From Pararge aegeria (lineage: Eukaryota; Arthropoda; Insecta; Lepidoptera; Nymphalidae), in the NCBI RefSeq assembly GCF_905163445.1, contig NC_053187.1, forward strand, positions 15,795,001-15,859,000: a stretch of DNA of 64,000 nt, given 5' to 3'. Below are positions 34,466 to 46,816 of this stretch, piece by piece. How positions within the stretch are numbered: position 1 is the first letter of the stretch; each line of letters opens with the position of its first letter. The translations under genes and the position numbers were made by a program. The notes beneath the pieces were generated by a model that saw nothing but the letters and a program-made list of their open reading frames with translations, did no database searches and was not told the DNA's origin.

Positions 34466-37088
34466 GTACAAGTTTTTTCTTTCTTTTTTTGTGATGTACA
34501 AATAAAGTGTAAAAATAACATTTATTTAACATGCAACTCAGGCATAGTTACATACTACTTACCAACTTAATGTAGATACCCATATCCATAAACACTCTTA
34601 TGAGACAAGTTAAATGTGATTCTAGTTTGACCGGTGTTTTTCTATGCATATCCGTCCATTAAAAATTCCGGTTTCGAATGCTCAGTCGAGAATGCTTGAA
34701 ACTTTGAAGCAGCATATTTTGTATAAGTACAATCCATAATTACTCAAATATTTCAAGTCAACTTCATTTAAGTGATGCATGGCCATTTAAAAAAAAAACT
34801 GTTCAGTATTGATGTAGTCACGAGTGAACTACAGGTAAAATGTACAATTCCTGTTCACTCTTCTTTTGACGTTACGCAACGAAGTGGGGGAAGATCTTCA
34901 CTTAACTGTTCGTACATCAATAAATGAAGGGTAAAATAAGCCATAGAGACCGCTTCTCATGAAAATAAACTACCTACCTACTCATTCTACTCACATAAAT
35001 TTGAATAGATGAAGAGTTTTTTTTTTTAATGTTATCATTAATCTTAGAAACATGGCCTTAACTATCCATATTGTATGAGTTTAACTGTACTGATAATCAA
35101 AGAAATATCAGTACAGTTTTACTCATGCCGACGAAAGCGTTGGACCACCACTTGGACGCCTATTAGCCTTTAATTCTTCGATATAAAAATCAATCCATGA
35201 TAACGAGTAGACCTGAAAAGTTTCCCTTAAAATTAACTCCATCTAGTAGACTCCAACCCAAAAAGACGGTATTGACCTCTTATCTCCTTACAATATTTGT
35301 GCCAAGTTTAAAAATGTACCTGTCAAGTTGTGCTGAGATGTAAACAAGAAGTTTGAATTGCAACAAACCACAAATCGGTACGGCTATAAAGAATAGGCTT
35401 TGTGCCCCGTTCCGTGCATAAGGTACCTACATGCTGGTACACAAAGGGTACAGATATACACAAAGGGCTTTTAACTCCAACACTGGTCCCTTATTACGCC
35501 TTTGTGGGAACAGTTAGAGACAAAAGTGTTATATTTATCGAAAAGGACACATTGTTCTGGAAAATCAATGACGCGGACGCCCGCGCCACTATCGTTCTTA
35601 TTGTTTGATATTAAAAGAAACTTGAAATATGTATTATAAGTTTTGAATTTATTTGCACACTCACATGCTCAATTTCTGTATTCATTACTTTTGAAATGTA
35701 ACTAGAGTAGCTTTTGTAACATTGTTTGGTTTCTATGCAAATCATAGAACGCGAGTGTTTGTATAATCGAGCTAGCAAGTGGAAAAAAATATACTGATTG
35801 CAACAATATTGCTTAAAATATGCTCCCGTAACTTTTTATTAGGTTGGTTGGTAGATAAAAAAATCATTTGATAACCCAATCATTGAGGAGACAGGCGAGT
35901 CTACGCTTTAGCCGTTTGTCTGGAAAACATTATCAGAAGGTTTACACGAACGAAGTTGACGGGAATCGCTAGTGATCTATAAAGGAGCTATAATGTATAG
36001 AAGGAGAGAAAAAGGTTTATACCAAAAATTATCCCAAAGGAAGAACGAAGAAATAACTGTTTAAACGTTTACCTAATAACCTATGCGTTGTTTTGAAAAT
36101 AATAATTATATGTCTTAACGATTGTTCTGACCAATCAGGTTTGTGGTTCTCAAAATAAAATTGCGATTGACTGTACTTAAGGTGAAGTGTACAAATTTAC
36201 GAGCGGCCGTAAAAATTTACACGGCGAAGATAAACATCGCAGATTTCTGGTTTTTTGTGCAAATGTGGCAAACACACAAATTACCATAATTTGCGTTGTA
36301 TTCATTGAGATTTCTTATGTGCTTACTGGATTGGGAGTTATACTCAGTGTACTACTGTATATACTCAGTGACCGCACACCTAGCTACTTTGCCCTGAAGT
36401 AAACAAATATTGTACAGCATAGTGCGCAAGATAATATCGATTGGATTGGGCTCTGCTCGAACAGCATTGCCAGGAGACAAAACAGTATTGATAACACTGT
36501 CAAAAAAATTTACTTGTCCACCTTCCAAAGCACGGCAACAGGGAAAAGAAGGAATTTGCCCCTTTCGTATATCACAATTATATTATTCTACCAATCTGCA
36601 CTTGCCTCTGGCCAGCGTGGAAGACTAAGGCCTCAACACTTCTCATTCCGGCCCGATACTGGGTTGATGATGAAACTGGGAAAAGGAAGTTGTCATTAAC
36701 TAAATTTGATTAACCAGCAACTGAATTACAAAAACACACTACTTAATTAGATATCCCTACTTCCCTACTAGGTAAAGTTTATGAATGCGAAACTGTTTGT
36801 TGGTTTGTTCTTAGGCAACAAAGCAAAGGTTTGGCGTGAGTAGGTGTAGGTGAAGGCCGAAGTGTGACATAGAATATTTTATATCCCGAAAGCATGTATG
36901 TTTTTATACAACTTATAAGATATAGATAAGGCAATCTTAGATAATTCATAAATGCACAGAACATGGCCTATCCTGCAGGGTAATTGAAGGCGTAAATGTT
37001 GCAATATTTTTCTTCATTGTAGGTATATAATGGAACTTCAATACCTACTTAGTTGCATTAAGCACGAAACTTTTTTAAAAATAGGTAT
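34466..37088. other. Intergenic with one hairpin
   Basis: No gene recognised. A 21-bp near-perfect hairpin lies at 35075-35126. Confidence 0.55.
35075..35126. repeat. miRNA-like hairpin
   Basis: Arms 35075-35095 and 35106-35126 pair at 19 of 21 positions around a 10-nt loop. Confidence 0.8.
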
Positions 37089-37183
37089 AAAAAAAGTCCA
37101 CAATTTTATTTCCACTAGTATGAACAATATTAGTGCAAATAATATTAATAATATTAGTGCAAATAATATTGTGGACTTTTTTT
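37089..37183. repeat. Inverted repeat enclosing a direct repeat
   Basis: 16-bp perfect inverted ends (AAAAAAAGTCCACAAT at 37089-37104 and its complement at 37168-37183) flank two tandem copies of a unit containing AATATTAGTGCAAATAATAT. Confidence 0.85.
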
Positions 37184-37619
37184 TATTAGTCCAAGAATTG
37201 CGAAACGCTTGCATTCCGCGTGTAGGTTACCCGCGGAGTACCTATGCACTGGGTCAGTTGATTTGAAGACTCAGCGCGGTGCAAGACATTTTGTTTGAAA
37301 TAGCGCTTCTATAGATATAAATCAATGACATGGACACGGACGAATCCGCGTGCAATGCTATGTACTAAAACACACTTACCGTTACCTATATGGTCTTATT
37401 AGTTATAACATTCCTACCTACCAATTGATTGCGATACGCATAATTATTGCTTCACTGCACAGTTACGCAATCATATAACCGATTCACTCTCTCTCCCTAC
37501 CGATTACAATACACCCAGCCAACTATACTTACTAACATATTCATCGGGAATTATTTAGGCGCTGCAGGGTTGCCACCATGTTAACAAGCTTATATTTTAC
37601 ACTAGCGGTTGCCTGCGAC
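37184..37619. other. Intergenic, nothing recognised
   Basis: No supported gene or repeat. Confidence 0.55.
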
Positions 37620-37985
37620 TTGTGTACATTTTTTTTTTTTATTTATATACAAGTGCTTGACTGAAATCACACCTTAGTGCATCAATACTGTGCGGCAGCC
37701 TAGAAGATGCCTATTCACTCTTGATTTTAAGGTACCCAGATTACAGGTATCGAGCAAGATGGGAGGGCATTCCAGGCCTTTGCGGTGGGATCAGAAAGTA
37801 AGAAGCAAACCGCTTCGTACGTGTTGATGGTATTTCAACATCAATTAAGATAAGTTGGCACACCGCATTTGCTATTATGGTCAATACAAATATTGACAAA
37901 TTTTGACACAACCCAGGCAATATAGATTATTTTTTTAGCTGTTGCCCACTTCGTCCGCGTTTATTCCGGGTGTTCCCGTGGGAAG
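37620..37985. repeat. Old LINE fragment and Helitron-end remnant
   Basis: AGAAGATGCCTATTCACTCT and CAAACCGCTTCGTACG belong to a widespread lepidopteran LINE-type repeat. 37938-37985 (TAGCTGTTGCCCACTTCGTC) resembles the reversed 3' end of the Helitrons at 43723 and 59339. Confidence 0.5.
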
Positions 37986-38009
37986 GGGACGTGACAAAGT
38001 CTTATAATT

Positions 38010-38220
38010 CGATGGAGCCGGCTGCACCCACGAAAAAACATGACGTATGCGGCGTTACCTCGCTCTGAGGCGTTCCATTCAAGGCTTGAAGTGCAAGCGA
38101 GAGCGCGGAACGAGCGACAAAGAGGCACAGTCGGCCTCCGCGTTCGATATCTGTCTCTCCCCTACTTGAGTGAGCGATGCGTCCGCGTGGACAGCTTCTA
38201 TACAATAATACATTTACATG
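38010..38220. other. CpG-rich patch of unknown nature
   Basis: GC-rich in AT-rich surroundings, with many CpGs and a TGACGTATGC site. No intact coding sequence. It may be a promoter or the 5' part of a repeat. Confidence 0.35.
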
Positions 38221-39087
38221 TTTTCGGCAAGGATGAAGTGCAGTGAAAAGTGAATGTGGTGTCAATTGTTTATAGCAACGATAATATCTATCAAACAAAT
38301 AAAATTAAAATTTTCTTTTGAAAAATGCAACCATTCCATCAGTATTTTCTTACGACGTTGTCACGTTCAACTATCGTCAGTAAGCCGACTTTACAGACAG
38401 CGAATTTTTTTTCCTAGGGCTTTTTAGCCTGTTATTGTAACTGTATATATATGTGTTACTCGCTGTCCTTTAAACTAACTGTATACCAAAAATCAAGTCG
38501 ATCAGTGGTTTTGTTAAGGCTTAAAGTAAGAACAAACATAAAAACTGTATCAATTCAATCCAAACCATCTTAGTCCTTATCATCACTGACTACAATGTGA
38601 TATATATGGTGAAATAAAATCCAAAATCCCTTGCCATTAGTAAATAAGCAACCAGATCCAAAATTGATCCCTCTCTTTATCTCACAAAATAAATAATGTG
38701 GCTAAATTCGAATAAGCTTATTAAAGGCACTTCTGATGTGTTGGTTTTTACATGGTAGGATGGTGATAACTATATTCGCAGACTTCCAGTTAAAGAGATG
38801 AGGGCCACAAAAACTATGAAAAATAAATGCTGGTTTAGTTACTCTAGTTACTTTGTATTTAGTACACTGTATCCGTCACACTGCGTTGCCCCGCCAACAG
38901 TTTTTTCCAGGCCACTGTTGGAATCGAAGCTACAAGGCTAAAGAAAATGCGGTTGACGTCCGCATTTTCTGTTTTCTTTCAAATGTTAAGCCAAGCGCTA
39001 ACCAAAATAAGCAAAAGAATTGTTTTCATATTCTAGTATGTTTAATGAAAACAGCAAAGAAACTTAAACAAATTTAATTAGAAAAAG
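38221..39087. other. Intergenic, nothing recognised
   Basis: No supported gene. Confidence 0.55.
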
Positions 39088-39435
39088 CGGGGATAGCCTA
39101 GGGGGTAAGGCGTCGGTTTTCCTGTCGATGAGACCGACCGTCGGTCTCCACGAAAGGAAAGCTAATGCCTTGCTGCCGAGCCCCGGCACGCATCACTAAC
39201 TTTGACTTATTTAAATATCTTTTGCTTCAAACGGTGAAGGAAAACATCGTGAGGAAACCCTACATGCCTGAGAGTTCTCCATAATGTTCTCAACGGCGTA
39301 TGAAGTCTACCAATCCCCACTTGACCAGCGTGGCCCATAGTCTACTATAGGTCTAACCCTTCTTATTCTGAGAAGAGACCCGTTTCTTGTAGTGGGCCGG
39401 TAATGGGTTGACGATAATGATGACGATGATTATAT
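39088..39435 (+). repeat. SINE family B, near full length
   Basis: It begins GGGGATAGCCTAGGGGGTAA (A-box-like), carries CGGTGAAGGAAAACATCGTG and ends GGCCGGTAATGGGTTGAC plus GATGA repeats. Confidence 0.75.
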
Positions 39436-39567
39436 AAGATATAAAGCAATGATAAAAGAAGCAGTGCTTCACTAGCAGTCTATAAAGTTGCTTAGCTCTG
39501 TTTCGTTTCCGCGCACTAAACAAGTTTTAACTAGATTTTAACGTCGTGTTGCGACAATCCTTTTAAA

Positions 39568-39690
39568 TTCTCAAATTCAAATTCAATTTTTATTTCTTTC
39601 AAGTAGGTTTACTCTGTTTTAACGTTAGGTCTGTAGGTTTGTAGTGACTATGCCACCAGTTTGGAAAGAAGATTATATAGAAAAAATACA
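39568..39690 (-). repeat. Tail of the 2070-4424 LINE family
   Basis: CTCAAATTCAAATTCA tail then TTTCAAGTAGG and GTAGTGACTATGCCACCAG, diverged. Confidence 0.7.
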
Positions 39691-40364
39691 GATGTGATTA
39701 AGAAAATTTGGTATTTGTGAACCCGTTCCTGATATACCACTATTTTTCCCAACTTTTTATTTAATTGATAAATTCGTGGTGGCAACCCTAAGCGCCCCCT
39801 TGAATAGCTGCCAACACGAATTAAACTTAAAAGTGTAACTCTAGAGTTGATTTTGCAATGAAACTAAACTTTATACTATTGTTATATTTTATAGGCAGGA
39901 CTATACAGGGGTAATACCGGGGTGCGATTTTTTGTGAATCCTTTGTTCGAAGTCACATGTCCTACGTCACGTTTACCGAGCACCTGATGTTATAAAATTT
40001 CTTTTACGCAGCTTCACGCATTTTTTGTTATTGTTTTTCTACCTCTTCGAGCAATATTATTTTAAAATTACCTACAGCTTATTTGACATACCCAATTTAT
40101 TGACGTTATAAAATAAGGATTTTAATTCTGAAACAGAACATTGTCAATAATGAAATAAGAGCTCTGAGCCACCAGATTTTGTCACATCTACTTATTTTTC
40201 TAATACTTATAGTAAGTTAAAGCCCTCGTTGGGTTTACCTACCTGGTTTTGGCCTGGTTCAAGGCCGTGGCTACATAACGTGACGCCAAACGATTGAGCG
40301 TTCCAGTACGATGCCGTGAAGAAACATATAGGGATTTAATATTTCTGTAATATCTCTAACAAGT
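39691..40364. other. Intergenic, nothing recognised
   Basis: No supported gene. Confidence 0.55.
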
Positions 40365-40677
40365 TCATCATCGTCTTCATCACCTACCCATTATCGACCA
40401 TTACAGGGCACGGGTCTCCTCCCACAATGAGAAGGGGTTAAGGCCGTAGTCCATTACGCTGGCTCAGTAGGGATTAGTGGACTCCACATACCTTTGAGAT
40501 CTTTATGTAGAACTCTCTACGGCATTCAGGTTTCTTCACAAAGTTTTCCTTTACCGTCGAAGCTAGTGTTTTGATTACATAAAACGCACATAACTTAGAA
40601 AGTTACAGGGGGCTGGGAATCGAACTCGGACCCCCGAAATTGAAGTCGAGCTCCTACCCACTGCGCTATCACCGCTT
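40365..40677 (-). repeat. SINE family B, full length
   Basis: Minus strand starts GCGGTGATAGCGCAGTGGGT (A box) with GAGTTCGATTCCC (B box). The body and 3' end match the other copies. Confidence 0.85.
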
Positions 40678-40774
40678 CAGTTTATTTATTATTTGTAGGG
40701 TTAGAGGGTTAGTAAGTATTTATACAAAACTTTTATTCCATTATTTGATTACCTATCTTCTTCATCTCTTCTCT

Positions 40775-40862
40775 TCATCTAAGTACCCATAACACAAGCA
40801 ACGCTTACTTTGGGGCTAGATGGCGATGTGTGTGTTGTGGCAGTATATTTATTTATTTATCT
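40775..40862 (+). repeat. SINE family A, 3' fragment
   Basis: ACTTTGGGGCTAGATGGCGA followed by TATATTTATTTATTTAT. Confidence 0.7.
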
Positions 40863-41522
40863 TCGTTTATTTAATCATAACTATGAAATCTATGATAAAT
40901 AACATTGCCTAATTATTATCATGAGTAACTAAAATTACATACCTAATTGATAAAGGAAACTGTTGCGTTATTAGTTTCATTAATTACATGCAAATGATTT
41001 AATTTCAAGTTTTATGCCAAATGCAATGCGAATCGTATACCTAGTAACCTTATTGTTTTAAGACTGAACTAAACTAAATTTTTGATTAACACAATAGTTA
41101 TACCTATATACATAGCCCACACTCTGCTAGCTATGGAGTAATCTAGAGTTATCGAATCTGAAATAAATAAAAAAACAAGGAACGAAAAAAGATTGGAAAG
41201 AAGAGTAATACTATAATGAAAAAAAATATATTAACTTAGCAATCAATAGATAATAGATAATTATTTAAACAACTTTGATATTTTTTCATTGCTCTTGAAA
41301 TTTATATTGTAAGAGCAGTAAAATAATAGGGTAATAGGGAAAAATCTTGATGCATAATAAGAAGTAGGGAAGTTATAGTGGGCCGTCTGGAAACCCTCAT
41401 GGCTTACAAGATGGTGGAGACATCTTCACCGCTCCCGAAAGGTACTTTGCGTAAACGTATTTTCCAGCGAAAAAAATAAAACTAGGGTACAAGAGTAACT
41501 AAAATATATACAATACCGTAAA
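40863..41522. other. Intergenic, nothing recognised
   Basis: No supported gene. Confidence 0.55.
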
Positions 41523-41665
41523 CAGTGCCGTGCTCTTCATATATTCGTCAAAGCTCTGCCTATCCTATTTTTTTAATATAACTCTTAAAGTAGGAGGATT
41601 TTTCCAACTTATGCCATATTCCTGCTTTATGCCTACCGTAATCATAAACTATATGCACGCCACTG
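41523..41665. mobile_element. hAT-like MITE, diverged copy
   Basis: Ends CAGTGCCGTGC and TGCACGCCACTG, 143 bp. The flanking 8-mers match at only 5 of 8 positions. Same family as 58324 and 60837. Confidence 0.65.
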
Positions 41666-42600
41666 ACTGTATCTTCTATACGAGTATAACAATACATTAT
41701 ACAATACCTCTTATACCTCATGTATGTAAAAATATACATTTAAACTTGACAGTTATTGTGACCCTACTTATTTTGCAGTTTTCACGTACTTAATTCGAAA
41801 TAACATACAATACATACTCGTATATAAGTACGTCTATAAGAACAAACAGACAATATGTTATTAGAAATTTCGCTTTTTACTTAGTTCATATATTATTACT
41901 CAGTACTAATAAACTAACCCCCAAATGCCTATATATTAGAAAACATATTAAACTATTATTTCTGCTAACAGGGTACCAGAGTTGAGTTTAAAATATTTCC
42001 ACTGCCTACAGTAGCAAAACAATGCCTCATATTATATCAGACGTATGTAAAAATATACATTTAAACTTGACAGTTATTTTGACCCGAGAAGTGCCTTTTT
42101 GATTTCCATTGCCCTGAGTCTGTGTGCGGTCATACATTCAAGGTTACAGAAAAACATACGAGCATTAGCAATTCCAATCGAGAGTTTTTGCGCTGCGCCA
42201 ATGTTTTATACATGTGGGGCCCGGTGAGATAGTGCCGTCAACCTCATGGTAATGCCTCCTACCTAGGCTGACATACCACAAATATACAAGTGAGTTATGT
42301 GCTTACGCATTTGAACCTACTTGTTTCGTTGGTATTGGTGCTAATTGTCTAATTTACTAGGTGAAGTAGGAACGAGATATATTTACATGGTCCCCTTCGA
42401 AGACCCCCTCTTTCCTTTTATCTATACTCATGGGCCAGCTTCTGGTCTCCGGGGGTGGTCTATTTTTTTCATTTCTGCCTGCCGCGATACATTATTTAAG
42501 AGAGTTCATACGTTTTCTGCGAGATTACCAGGCCTGGAAAACCATTGGATAAAAGATTTGGATAAATACTTTGCGGAATTCTATGATATGTTATGAAAAT
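41666..42600. other. Intergenic with an exact 36-bp direct repeat
   Basis: 41722-41757 equals 42043-42078. An 83-codon open frame at 42345-42596 (+) has no recognisable features. Confidence 0.6.
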
Positions 42601-42850
42601 TAGGCTTAATTTGCTATACTCCGCGACAAGTCTTTTCGTGGAGTAAAGCAAATTGAGCTTTATTTTCATAATACTTATTGGAGAACCATTGACTGTATAA
42701 GCAGAGAACTTCGTAGGGCGTGCAAGGAACACGTCCTAAAGCGTGGCACCCTGTGTCTACCACGCCCTTTAGACCGGAACAGAGCATTGTAACAACGCGG
42801 CGGTACATGGCGGTAGTACTTCTATGGACGAGCTCTGTCACAAAAAGCTC
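42601..42850 (-). repeat. LINE-type repeat fragment with hairpin end
   Basis: 42605-42665 is an imperfect inverted repeat (CTTAATTTGCTATACTCCGC and its counterpart). The following CGCCCTTTAGACCGGAACAG is the reverse of a block also seen near 44685. Confidence 0.45.
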
Positions 42851-43149
42851 TGCAAGCTCTAGAGCGTTTAGCTCTTAACTCTAGCGACTTCAAACGTTAA
42901 TACAAACTAACTATCTACAACAATATATAATACAAAGTAAAAATATCGCTCTTTAGTACACCAAATAAACTTCACAAAGCCATTTACCTGCGCAGCTCTT
43001 ATAAATAACAAAAGCACGTATTTTATATCGTAAATATTATGAAAATTAAATGGTAATTTCCAATTGGTATTATTAGACATAGAATACCAGTCCTTAAAAA
43101 ATACACTAATTTATTTATTTAAAACAACCTTGTGAATATATTACATTTC

Positions 43150-43445
43150 CCTATCATCATATATCAACCCGGTCTACTACAGGGCACGAGTCTCCTCCAA
43201 CAATGAGAAGGGGTTAAGGCCGTAGTCCACCACGCTGGCCCAGAACGGATTGGTGAACTTCTCACCCCTTTGAGAACATTATGGAGAGGTTTCCGGTTTA
43301 ATCACGATGTTTTCCTTCACCGTTGAAGCAAGTGATATATTAATTACTTAAAACGCACATAACTTAGAAAAATTAGAGGTAAGTGCTGGGACTCGGCCCC
43401 CCGAATGTGAAGTTGAAGTTCTACTTACTGTGCTATCACCGCTTA
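43150..43445 (-). repeat. SINE family B
   Basis: GAGAAGGGGTTAAGGCCGTA through CTGTGCTATCACCGC on plus. The tRNA part is diverged. Confidence 0.8.
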
Positions 43446-43610
43446 TTATATATTACTAGCGGACCCCAGCGGCATCTGTCGCTAATTCGTGAATCTAAAC
43501 CATCCAGGGTGCCACCCAAACGCATACCAAAAAATGCATTCAAATCGATCCAGCCGTTTAAGAGGAGTTCAGTGACATACACACGCACACAAGAAATATA
43601 TATATAAAGA
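43446..43610 (+). repeat. RTE-like 3' end fragment
   Basis: CAAATCGATCCAGCCGTTTA, then CATACACACGCACAC and a TA-rich end, typical of RTE-type tails. Confidence 0.5.
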
Positions 43611-43722
43611 TTTATTTCTTTACAATACTCGCGCGACTCAAATCATTTAGAACGCGAGTTTATATACATTTTATTGTGTATTTTATAAGCATACATAAAT
43701 GTTGCAAAAATTGTACAGTTAA

Positions 43723-44013
43723 TCTTAATATATATAAAACTCCTGTCACGATGTTTGTCCTCAATGGACTCTTAAACTACTTAACCGATTTTAAATTAAA
43801 TTGGCACACCGTGAGCAGTCTGGTCCAACTTAAGAGATAGGATAGCTTAGATCTTTAATTATAGTCGCAATTTTATTTTATTGCAAATTATTTGTCTATA
43901 ATTAATTGACAGTCACATGTTAAATATATACTACTATACTCATTTAAGGCTTAGCGATACTGAATACTTTAAAAACAATATCAAACGCAGACGAAGTCGC
44001 GGGCAACAGCTAG
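43723..44013 (+). mobile_element. Non-autonomous Helitron, copy 1
   Basis: It starts TCTTAATATATATAAAACTC and ends GTCGCGGGCAACAGCTAG. It sits between a host A (43722) and T (44014), as expected for Helitrons, which insert at AT without target duplication. 291 bp, no coding capacity. Confidence 0.75.
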
Positions 44014-45023
44014 TTATTTATAATTTTACTTTCCCAAGTATTTCGAAACGACAAAAATACTTATATTTATTAAAACAAATGCACATACTTAAAGCTTTTC
44101 TCGTAATGCTAGTGTAAAACATATGTAAGATAATCAACTTGAAATAATCATTGTCGAAATGTCGCAGGTCGAAGTATGATGCCTTTTGAGCATAAAAATA
44201 GATCTGTGATTCAAAGTAGGTAACAATTAATTAAATGAGCTTATACAAGGAGATTCATTTATCTTTATAGAGCGGCTATTGAGTTGCCGAAAGGGATTTT
44301 TATATTAATTTTCGATCCGATGCCTCACTTAAGGATTGGCCCGCTGTTGGTATTAAGTATCTAGGTATAATATAGATTTCCATTTAAAGGCTCTATCAAA
44401 ACCTTGTTATGAAAAGTGATAATTGTACCACAACCTGTTGAACGCTTCTGTAAACTAAACAAAACTGATAGATCTAAAAGTAGGGCATTTTTTTTTGTAC
44501 AGAGAGCATTGTGCCCTACTTTTCTAGTTGCTGGGGAAGTCTAAAACTCTGTATAATCAAAATGTCTAAAAATCGCCTCTTTCAGAAACACTGATCACAT
44601 TACAAATTCTAGAGAGTTTTTTATTGTGACAGCTCGTCCGGAGCAGTACTAACCTTGCTTTTTTCGCAGCATTGTTGCAATTTGGTCCGGTCTGAAGGGC
44701 GTGGTTGCCGGTGCTATGAACATGAAGACGTCCCGAGTTGATGGACACAGGGCGGCACGTTGCGGAATTTTCGTTGCATGCCCTAGTTTTTCATTTATCA
44801 TCAGGATATCTTGGTCCGTCAATTCATACTAAAAAAAAGGCACGTCATTTGCAGTTCAACCATATAAGGATGCTACCATTCTTATGTCCAACTATTCTGT
44901 CGTAGAACAGTGATGAAGGAACATAACCTTGGATTTCTCAGCGGCATCAGCAAAGTACCTACCCAAAGCAAATTGATGTAAAAAGATAAAAGCCCTTATA
45001 CAACGTCGCCTCAGTGTTGCATA
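44014..45023. other. Intergenic with a repeat fragment
   Basis: A 12-bp inverted repeat (AAAAGTAGGGCA at 44476, complement at 44512) and a LINE-type fragment at 44625-44820 (GGTCCGGTCTGAAGGGCGTG). No gene seen. Confidence 0.5.
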
Positions 45024-45275
45024 CTGATGGCCGATTGGCGCAGTGGACAGCTACCCTGCTCTCTGAGTCCAAGTGGGTTTGATTTCCACAAATAGAAAAT
45101 TATGTGATGAACATGAATCTTTTTCAGTGCCTGGATGTTTATCTATATAGTATATGTATTTTTAAATATATACATGAGTCATCTTAGTACTCATAACCAA
45201 AGCTACGTTTACTTTGAGGCTAGATGGCGACGTGTGTATTGTCGTAGTATATTTATGATTTATTTATTTATACTT
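45024..45275 (+). repeat. SINE family A, full length
   Basis: TGATGGCCGATTGGCGCAGT at the 5' end, AGGCTAGATGGCGACGTGTG and a TTTATTTATT tail at the 3' end. Confidence 0.85.
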
Positions 45276-45456
45276 ACTGTATCCTGTCTGTTACTTATTC
45301 AACTGCTTAAATATCTTTGAGGCTAATCAATCAATTTGGGTCAAGCCGCTGCGGTTAGCCACAACTCAGTTGCGGGACATAAACACATGCGACAGATTAC
45401 AATAATAAAACGTTAACAGTTAACACAGTTTGATAGCCTGGGACGAGGCTGTAACC

Positions 45457-45642
45457 ACAGAATTAAGAACACACAAAACCCTCATTCAAACATTATTGCA
45501 ATTAGCATCAAGTACATTGTGTCCAAAAACAGTAAATTGACCCGCACACGCGTCACTTCACAGAAACACTTCTAAAGTCATGTGGTTTTTGATGCTTTAA
45601 TGTTATTCGTTTACAGGGTTCTGCATGTTCTTAATTCTGTGA
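45457..45642. mobile_element. MITE with 8-bp target duplication
   Basis: Flanked by CTGTAACC at 45449-45456 and 45643-45650. Inverted ends ACAGAATTAAGAACA and its complement. An 8-bp duplication fits hAT, but the terminal bases are not typical. Confidence 0.65.
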
Positions 45643-45650
45643 CTGTAACC

Positions 45651-46534
45651 AGACGATTAGCCTTTTAAGCGGTGTGAAAATATGGAGAAGTTTCTAGAAA
45701 AATATTTAAAACGAAAATTTTATATTCCCATAAAAAAGTTGTTCTGTCATTCTATCACCATCCCAAGGCGGTATGAAGTTGGCCGAGATAACTAGTATGT
45801 GCTAAATTTCATCAAGATCGCTTCAGCGGTTGAGCAGATCATAGGTAAAATACATACGCCACGGCCGAAGCCAGACGGAAAATTATAGAAATACTAAAGG
45901 CAAGCGTGCCTTAGCGTTTTTCACATTCAATAAATATTTTATTAAACCTATTTAGTGACTTATTACATGCTTATCAATTTAGGCATGACCAAAATTGACG
46001 CTTGGTATGTTATCCACAACTTGGATTATAAAGTATCTAACCCAACATTCACTTCTAGAAAACAGTGATAGGACCCTGGACTAGATTTAGCAGGCCTTTT
46101 GGGCACTGGTATTTATAAGTATCAAGTAATGTTATTTAGTTTTTAATTTTAAATGAAAATTTGTGTATAGGTACATTCAAAAATCGAAACTATAAATTAA
46201 ACACTATTAATAGAAGTAGTAGATATTTTGGTGACAGTGCATGTCGGGAGTATATATCTGTGGCACCGTACTTCCTGAACGGATGAATCGATTCAGTTTT
46301 GTTTTTTTTTTTGTTTGAAAGGTGAATCAGTCGGGAGTGTTCTTAGTTTGATGAAAATCTATCTATCTTGGAATTAGTACTTTTTGCAGTGCAACAGTTG
46401 TGAGCTCTGGTTCGATCTCTGGCACGAGCAATTTGGAAATTAAAATTTTCTGAACTTGCTCGCTTCTACCGTGACTAAGTCATTGCGATTAACCTTTGCA
46501 GATTGATGCCGCATAAAAATCGAATAGAGGTATC
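45651..46534. other. Intergenic with old repeat pieces
   Basis: 45750-45860 has an RTE/Helitron-like block (TTTCATCAAGATCGCTTCAG). 46260-46380 has a block (GTTTGAAAGGTGAATCAGTC) also seen diverged at 47520-47610. 46394-46440 has a B-box-like SINE scrap. Confidence 0.5.
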
Positions 46535-46816
46535 ATCATCATATAAACCCATTACTGGCCCACTACAGGGCACGTGTTTCCTCCTACAATGAGAATGGTT
46601 TAGACCGTAGTCCATCACGCTGGCCCACTGCTAATTGGTGGACTCCACACGCCTTTGGAATATTATAGAGAACTCTTAGGCCTGCAGGTTTCCTCGTCGT
46701 TGAAGAAAGTGATATTTTACTTGCTTAAAACGCACACAACTTAGTAAAGGTGCGTGCTGGGATTCGGCCCCTCGAAAGTGTAGCCGAAGTCCTAACCACT
46801 GGGCTATCACAGCTTT
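46535..46816 (-). repeat. SINE family B
   Basis: ACCCATTACTGGCCCACTAC through CACTGGGCTATCACAGC on plus. Slightly shortened in the middle. Confidence 0.8.

Noticed and set aside
40620..40677. Possible tRNA gene on minus
   Set aside because: It is the 5' head of a family B SINE, repeated elsewhere in the window.
42345..42596. An 83-codon open frame on plus
   Set aside because: No recognisable family features and no splice context.
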